Origin: Apostichopus japonicus
Taxonomy: Eukaryota; Echinodermata; Holothuroidea; Aspidochirotida; Stichopodidae
Reading direction: 5' to 3'
DNA: 64,000 nt
Assembly (NCBI RefSeq): GCF_037975245.1
Contig: NC_092563.1
Span: 26,662,960-26,726,959, forward strand
Shown here piece by piece: positions 52,701 through 61,700 of this stretch. Under the pieces are notes generated by a model. It was not told the DNA's origin and did not search any database. It worked only from the letters and a program-made list of their open reading frames with translations. Numbering within the stretch: the first letter of the stretch is position 1; the number at the start of each line of letters is the position of its first letter. The position numbers and the translations under genes are program-made.

Positions 52701-55700
52701 AAGACCCTAAATAGATAAGGATGTCTGTCTTTAGCCGCCAGTGACTTGGAATCGGCAAAATATGAAACAATGACTTGGTTGAAATATTTTGAGACACCAG
52801 ACAGATTCTCACAAGCTGATGAACACCCTGGGCCCAGGAAGCCTGCAAAGAAACAACCAAATGGTTATTAATAATAATAATAAGAAGAAGAAGTTAATAA
52901 CCTTAGGGAAGAAAATGATCATGTGACATCCGACATAATCTGTTGGAAACAAAGTAACCAACAAGACTGTGTGGTCTGGTATATTATATGCCATGTTATG
53001 TCGATTCTAGAAACCATAAAATTCATTCAAATGGAGTAATTAGTTTAAAGGGAGTGAAGACTCACGTACAAAGAAACGTATGATGCCGGTTATCTGACCT
53101 AGTTCCGAATGAGATGTAACAGAAGTGTTAGACACTGGCCACCATCGATCCCAGAAAATACACAGCTTGCTACCGTTGGTAAATATATACAGCTACGGTC
53201 AATACCCACAACACAGTTCACATAGCAGTGGGACATCTCAGGTCCAGATTAAAGATAACAAGGTATCAAGTTTCATTACTGTCTGCATTTTGTAGCGACA
53301 AGAAAAATACTTCACTTGCAAGCAACGGAAAGTCAACTTTTTTCAGAGGGCGGCACACAGTTTGGGGCTAGTCTTCAATGCCTTTAATGATAAGGAAATT
53401 GTTAGGCCTACTAAGGGTTGAGCTATACTTGCCAGCCAGTGGTTTAGTGTAATTCTGCATGATACCGGAATAAATATCGAGTGTTTGATCCGTCTCACAC
53501 TGCGTGCTGTAGGGCAGGAGACTTAACTCGACCTGCGGCAATATCTCTGTATGCTTGTTGAGAGCCTGGACGGCCATACTGGCACCACGAGAAATGTCGT
53601 ACAACTCGTCGGCTGAGTCTATTGTAGGAAATAGCCCAGGTAGAAACACCTTCCTCCTGACTGCTAGAGAACCTGAGTAACGAACATACCGTAATAAATA
53701 TACCAAAATGACCAGCCTTTGGCAATATGCAACCCAGATTTACATTGCAAAACTGAAAAGAATATGGCCTAGTATTGTTAATATTTTACTAACAATATTT
53801 TCATAAAATGTTCCTTTGGCATGTAAACTAGATACTCTTTTTTTTAAGTTAAAAGAAAGAATGCATTTTTTGTAACTTAGAAGGTTCTCAGTATAAGCTG
53901 CAATAAAACAAATAAGACTTAACTTACGAGACACATGCAAGATTTATATCTTCCTGTGACATGAGCTGACAGAATGTTGATGAAGATTTCAAAAAACAGC
54001 AGAATTATTGACAGTGCATTGCTGGACATGAGCATGAACTTATGTGTAGGTCCAGAACCAGATAATAAATGTCAGAACGCATGGATATATCCAGTGGCGG
54101 AGCGTCCATACAGTCATGGGGGGCGGATGCCCCCCCTGACATACTCAAATGGACTGCTGGCGCCCTTTTCAGCTTTTTACTACTTTTTTACTTATTCGCG
54201 ATTATTGACTTTTTATTGCGCTCTCATCTACCTATTGACATTTGTCATATTCTGTTGGTGTAATTTTCTGACAAAATGGCGACGACACCTATTTATTCTT
54301 CGTTTATCTGCAAATTAGCAAGGCACGGAAAGGGTCATTTCCTGTGCTCTAGGGAGTATCTTTACTCAAAACTTTTCTGTACGCTCCGCGCCAACCCCTG
54401 GTGGCGTTCCACTTAAATAGTGTCAAAGCGCCCCTACAGACCATTCTTGCCCCCCCTGACCAAAACCCCTAGCTCCACCACTGGATATATCCATTCTAAA
54501 AGGAATATTTGTAACTACGATGAACCAGCATATGGACCAAGTCACTACTCTCCTCTCGAGAAGTATGATGTGAATTTCTGTCGATCACGTCTGCCTTTGT
54601 ATTATAAACATTTTCCACAGTTTTGAGGAATATTTGACTCACAAGTTGGTGATGACAACCGCCACTCTACAAAAACTGCTACTTGGTGACAAATAACATG
54701 GAGGCAAAGCTCCACAGTGAAGGGGATTATCTGGCAACTTGCCCAGGCACCCCAGGGCATCTCCTACTCCCCCCTCACCTCCCCCTCCACATGCCTACTC
54801 ATACCTGCTGGTATCCAATCCAACCAGATTTCATGATTCTCCTGCAGCCATTGACAGGTGAATTCCTCCATATCAAGTTTACTATGAGCATACGACGAGA
54901 AGATGTCCTCGATGTCTCCGTCATCGATGCAGATATTCTGGATGAAAGCCGCGAGAGGCGGAGCGTTCATCTCGACGACGGACCAAGCGATTTTGGTCAC
55001 GGGATGCCAAGGGAAGTCGCAACCGCCTAACTGGATGTCCCCTTCGACCAATTCTGGAGTGGGACAGGTTGGGAATGATATCCTGGTGAAACTTTGGTAC
55101 TGCAGCAGGTCGCTCGGCGTCAGAGTGAAGAAAAGAACCGGCTGGTGGAGATCGCTCAATCTCTTCACCACGTACGGCAGATTCGGTCCGACCCAAGCTA
55201 CCTTCACACTCAGCTGTAACTCTAAGATTTGGCTGGAGAGCATATGAAAATTCAGTTCTGGGGGAAAAACAAATAAAAAAAACATGTATTGAACTGTTTT
55301 TCATTTGTAGACAAGTAAAGTCATAGCAGATGGGTCTTCATCATTTTAAGGAGACTATCCAGCCAAGTATTGCAACAGAAATGGCTTGCTGTGAGCTATA
55401 TTAACATACTGGACTCAACATCCTGTTACTTGAGGCCTAGCTATGACATATGTATACACTTTTGTTTTGATAGGTTTAAGCTGGCTAGGTGCAGCTGCAT
55501 ATGAAAAGTCACGTAGAGTTTGAACCAATTTCATTTGGGGACAAATTGAAGTATATTCTTGCATTTACAGTGACCATTACAGAAGTTGAATTGATGGAGA
55601 AAGATTTGTACCTAGCGAGAAGATGAGCAAGGATGTATCAGGCTAGTGAAGAAATGCATCAGAGACATCATTAATCAGACTTAGTAAATGACAACAATTA

Positions 55701-58700
55701 AAGAATCCTCTAATTAAATATTATCAATAAAATATGATAAGTTGGATCATACCCAAATTTCAAATGCTGATCCTTTCTACATCCCGATTCCCCACCCCCC
55801 CCCCCATCCACTTCAGGGGAGAACTTAACATAAAGACTTCCTGGTTATAATATCGCATGTTCGAGTTTGGAAGAAGACAGTTTGGAAGAAGACAGTTCGA
55901 GTTTGGAAGAAGACAGTTTATAGAAGAAGGATCTTGATATTGGGCCTAAATTGTATTAGTTTGCAATACTCTCTCAGAATAAGACTAGAACTTGAACATG
56001 TTTGGTTACAGATATTCTTCTGAAGTAATTAATTAAGACACCTGAAAATAGCAGTCTGACACTTTAATTGTTTATAATTTTCCAGTCCTTTTTAATTCCT
56101 TTCTCACTGAACTATAGGGTTTTTCTCTTGAAACAAACAATTTCAGAACAGCGACAAATTTATAACTCCATTTGTGCTTTGATAGAGAGATTCATAGAAA
56201 CTCATATCATCCCATTTCCTTTGTTTTGAATCAAGAGGGGTTGACGATACTTGTAGGTCTTTCACATTTATCGTCAAGGCAGTTTACTTGTTGCATTTCC
56301 CCCACTTAATGAACCTCAATATATAAGTGGGTGAGCAATCATATAGTGGGTGAGCTATGTTAAGGTAGTCTATATAGGCCCGAATGATAGCACGCAATAA
56401 TTGCTATAATTGCTAGACGTTTTTAAAAAGTACTTTCCTGGAGGTCTTTACCTCCAAATTGTTCTCAAGACATTTAAAGGAACACACAAGATGACTGAAT
56501 AAATGTCCCAGTGAGGAATATTTCCTCGAAGGTTGTATTAAATAAAAACAGTTAAGAATTTTGACCTATGGTGACCATATTTAAATTTCTATCATATTGA
56601 GGGTCAATACAGCATACCTTTAATGCACAGGCTCAATGTATACCTGTGTATGAAACAAACTCATCTGTAGTCAGTTGGGAGAATATTTGGACATGTCTAG
56701 TAGAAGAAGTAGTAGTAGCCAGACTAGCCAAAATTGATAACTCTGTATTTCCTTAAAGTTAATGAAAAGCATAATTTAATTTCCTTTACTAATAGCAGTT
56801 AATCAGATGGGAAGCTGATAACTATGTTGTGCTGAAAGGTTGTTTAACGTCTGTTTGGATAGGTCCCATATGAGATATAAATATATCACTGACACAAACT
56901 TGGTCTATGAAAAATATAAGTTAAGACAAAAACCACCAAAATACACAGTTGAAGATCATGTTCAAGAATGATGTTATCAATAATAATGTAACTGGGCGAT
57001 TCCGGCGACAAAGGCTAAAAATTTCAAAGCAATATTTTTCTCCCCAGGTTGTTAACATGTTTTGATGAACAACATCTTATAGCTTGAGAAATGAAAAAAA
57101 GAAAATTGATGTCCTCTTATAACAGTTCAGTTTCTTGAGACATATCATATGACTTTTCTTGTTTCATAATTCATTAAATTGTTTAATTTCTTTAATTATA
57201 GTGAGTATATCACATGTACGTATGTATATATGTATATTAGATCCTCCTGCAAGAAGGAACTCGCGAAGAAGCCTCATTGGCTTATCAAAGCCGCAATCTG
57301 ACCGAAATCAGTCTCTTAGATTCATATTTAACGTCCATGATAATGAATTGTTAATTGTCAACAACTCTGTAACTGGACGACATACATTAATCTGGGAGTG
57401 ATTCGAACTCGGGACCTTATGATTGAAAGGCACCGGCGTTAACCACTGAGCTAATACTCCACGCAACAGTAGAACATTAACAATTATAAGGAAAGATTAA
57501 TTAAAATGACAATTAATATTATATAGTTAATTATGAACTGAATAAACAACACATCCAAATATGACTTGATGCTATTCTTTACACATTCAAAAATGTTTTA
57601 ATGACTACTTGATTGTTTTTAATAACTGTATAAAATAGGTACAATATTTCATCCCCTTTGTTTGTTATTATTCATACTGGTAGCATACAGCCTGATACAT
57701 GTAGTGTAACACATCTACACATTTCGTGTAGATTCGTGTAGATGTTCGTATCATCAAGCCTTTGTTCTACAAAGTTTTCAGGTCAAACATTAGCTCGTTA
57801 AGTAAACAGCCCTGGGAGCTTCAGATCAATGCTATAACTGTGTACATTTAGGCATTGTAACAGAATTAGGGAGCTCAAGGAAATAAAAAACCTGGGTGTG
57901 CTATCTTGTGCCACAAAATCATGATGGCGAAACATCGCAAACGAGAAGCATTCGCACATCCCGCCAAGTTCTTTATGCCCCTTGTGGGAGTCAACAGCCC
58001 CTTTGAAATTTTGCAACTTTGGGGTTATCTGAGGACAAAATTCATGCTTTTTCGAGCTATTCTAAATGCCTTTTTAGTAGTTACAAAGTTCAATAAAAAT
58101 AGTTTATTGCTAGCTACAACATGGAATAAAATATCTACTTGGTATATAGTAATCATCTCTCCCCATCATCATCAGTCCTCCATCATCATCCCTCCCTGCC
58201 ATCATCCAGTCCCCCCATCAACATCCCTCCTTGCCATCATCCAGCCCCCATCAACATCCCCCCATCATCACCAAACCCAGTCCTAATCCCTCCCCACCAT
58301 TTCATTTGTGTGCAATCAAGTGTGCAATAGAGATTGCCTCCAACATCGTAGCATTTTCGTTTCATTTGTAAATAAATCTGACAAGAATTAGATTGCACGG
58401 CTTCAAATATATAATGAAACCCCCCGCATACTAACTTAGGCCATGATTTTGCAAAACTGGCGGTGCAAAGCACAGCTGCATAGCTGGCTGGCTACATCCC
58501 TGCTGGCAGACAGATATCAGAATTGGACAATTATTTTAATAAGATAAATGATATAAAGTATAAATGATTCCGTGGGAATTGAAGGTGACACTCAAAATGT
58601 AACTCTCTACTAACATGCATGTGAAGAGCATGACAATTTACTTTAACACTCTGTGCTAAATACTATGTATTGATGCTTAGCTGCATAGCAATTTACTTTG

Positions 58701-61700
58701 ACACACTATGCTAAATAATAATAATAATAAAGGCTTATAAGCACAACTACTACAGAAAACTGTGTGTACTGTTGTGCTGGAAAACAACTAAATAAATCTC
58801 AAAGTAACGATACAAAAGTTAAACCTGGTAGAGATTCTGGCTGAAATCAGAACCATTGACAAATAAGTAGTGTTTTGCCTCATAAAAGTAGCAGCATTTT
58901 GGACTTCTTTAAGGCTGTCAGGAAGTTTATTCCACAATTTAGGTCCAGCCTTCGCAAACGAGCGATACCCATACGAGGAAGTGAGTTACAATAATCAATA
59001 TGCGAAATAACCATGGATTGGACAATAGTGCTTAACTCAGACTTAGTAAGATAGAATCGCATTTTAGAAATATTTCTTAGATTCTAAAAGCACCTGGATT
59101 TAAGTGAACAGATTTGATGCCAAAAAGACATGGTATCGTCAAAATGAACACCAAGGTTACGAACAGTTTGGTCAAAATGTACGCAATCAACAGTGTTAAG
59201 AAATACTATGCATTTATATGCTTAACTGCATAGCAATTTACTTTAACACACTACACTAAATTCTATGTATTTATGCTTAACTGAATAACAATTTACTTTA
59301 ACACACTATGCTTAATTATATGTATTTTATGCTAAACTGCTTAAATTGGATTACACAAAAAGCTGCCCTGGTATAACCAAAACGTTAATCATTAACCAAC
59401 ACGTCATCCTGTGTTCTAACATACCTTGATTAAATGTTATTGTACTATGCACTCAACAACCACTTCAAAATAAATAGAGAGGGGGGGGGAATGTCCTGAT
59501 ATGACATTTTGTAATTACAAATCATATTTATAAGTAAGAAAAGCACTTTAGGAGCTTATGCAAACAAAAGATATTTTTACCTGCCAGTGTTTTTCATTGC
59601 ACATATAAAACCATTGTTTACCACAGCTGGTGAAGTTCTCAGCAAATTTTCAAGTTGAAAACAAAAATCTATGTCTTACTATTAAAGAAGCCGACTTGGT
59701 TTTTATTGCATTTTGTTTCGTATTGATTGGCTATGTGGTTCTAAAATCACATAATTTCATTTCATTTATTTATTTTTGTTCTATCACAACATAAGTATGA
59801 CATATGACATAGAAGGAGATAAGAAACAAAACTTGTGAAAGCTGTGTACTAAGAAACCCTATAGGGCTTGTCGGGTAGTGACGCTCCCTAAAAAAATACA
59901 GAACTTTACAATTTGAAAAGAGAACCAAAAGAACAAAACAAACAGAACCACCCCTTCCTCTCCCTTTCCTCACATCCCCCCCCCCCGCCCCCAGTTTCAA
60001 TTCGCAGTTCTAGTACATGTTGATGAAGTGCTTTTGTAAGCTTTTTCTAAAAGCAACTAAAGAAGGCTTCGCCTTTAAAGTGAAAGGTAGGGGATTCCAA
60101 AGTGCGATGGCCCGATGATGTAAGCTATTTTTAGAGAAATTGTTGTGACATTGTCTTGGGTGCAGGTAATCAGCTTGCCTAGTATTGTGAGCGTGGATGT
60201 TTGAGTTTTGTGTAAAGAAGGCATTCAGATTATCTGGTAGCACTTCGTGTAATGAACGATAAACAAAACTGACAGGGGCGTAGCCAGTATGTAGCGCTGT
60301 AGGCCCGAGCCTACACTGTTTTTGGCCAAGTTATCTTTTTTTAAAAACACCCATAATTCAAATCCATAAGCTTGCTGGACGAGTTTTAGAGTCTAGACAG
60401 GTAAATTATTGATATGAACGTAGCAAGAGTATGGCTAAATTAGGTGACCTATTCTTCTGTCATTTAGGCTGTCAAATTTCTATCGTGTGCCATTTCAATC
60501 AACACTCTACCTGCCGAAAAAGACAAGGATCCGATCTTGTCAGTTTTTTAACATCTAGTTAAGAACCCGTTTACGCAGATGATATTTCAGTTGAGAAACA
60601 TTCCACAGTCGAAGAAGCCTATTGTTGATTAACAGACTTTATAGAGCTGCAGCACTTTGTTGCCTGTTGTTACTGGCTTACTCTGTACATGTACCTTACT
60701 AATTTTAAATACATTATGTAGTATTAAATTATGTACTATTTTAACTCGTTTGTTTTTTGGGTTTAAAAGTGATATTGAATGGGGTGTCTCAAGTTACCAA
60801 GAGGCCAGGGAACCAGAATGAACACTTGGGAAGGGCTGTTTCCAGCCATCTGGGGGGGGGGGTTTGCAAGACCAAAAATTTTCTTGTATGCTCCGCGCCA
60901 ACCGATGGTGGCGCTCCGCTCAGATAGTTGGCCTACAACTTTGAAAATCCTGGCTACGCCCCTGACTGAGGACATTGAGACTGACCAGATCAGTAAGCTT
61001 CAGTAAATTCAAAGGCTTAAATAATGATGCAGTACATCAGAGCTTTGACTTTAATAGTCAAAGTTTCTGCTTAAAGACGACAAAAAAAAAAAAAAAAAAG
61101 CTGAATATTTGGAATGCATATTTGCATGAGATCAAAACTAATATGGAAAATGATCTGGGTAACAAAGTTTTGAAAATGATTAATGGAAATCATTTTTGTG
61201 ATGCTATATGAACATTCATCGGCTAAAACTTCTTAGGGTGACCCAATGAGCTTTAATCTATTTTGGTTACAGAGATCATTAAAACTGTTGGATAAGTTGT
61301 ACTTATATGAAAAATACAGATGATGCTTGTAAACCAGAATGGTATGTTTTTTTTGTTGTGTTTTTAATTTTTAACAATCTGTAAATAATTAATAACTTTA
61401 TACCCAACTGAAACTCATAGTTACATCCAGGGAGAGCTAGTTATACACTCATGGTTTTTGGCCACGACGACGAAATGTTACAGCAGTGATACAAGATACA
61501 CAAGTTCATACATACCAAGCTGCATATTCGCTTGATAGAGATTCACTCGGCAATATAACCAAAGTAATGCACTTACAGTGGCGGAGCGTCCATACAGTCA
61601 TGTGGGGCGAATGCCCCCCCGATGGACTCAAATGGACTGCTGGCGCCCTTTTCTGGTTTTTACCACTTTTCACTTATTCGCGATTATTGACTTTTTACTG

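Larger units (their letters stand above)
47373..53672 (-). other. Exons for the Venus-flytrap (ANF-receptor, type I binding) ectodomain
   Basis: Eight exons from 53433-53672 to 47373-47490 encode about 425 residues with landmarks of class-C GPCR and ANF-type flytraps: [12 protein letters not shown] at the first strand, [14 protein letters not shown] at the first lobe loop, [34 protein letters not shown], and [21 protein letters not shown] near the end. The closest resemblance I can see is to GABA-B-type flytraps. Ligand residues cannot be assigned by eye. Confidence 0.85.

Noticed and set aside
53423-53432. GT donor for the receptor exon at 53433
   Set aside because: It would shift the frame of the flytrap domain; the GC donor keeps the LGPGCS motif.
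58141-58300. Ser/Pro/His-rich frame
   Set aside because: It is a degenerate CCATCATC simple repeat, not a coding exon.
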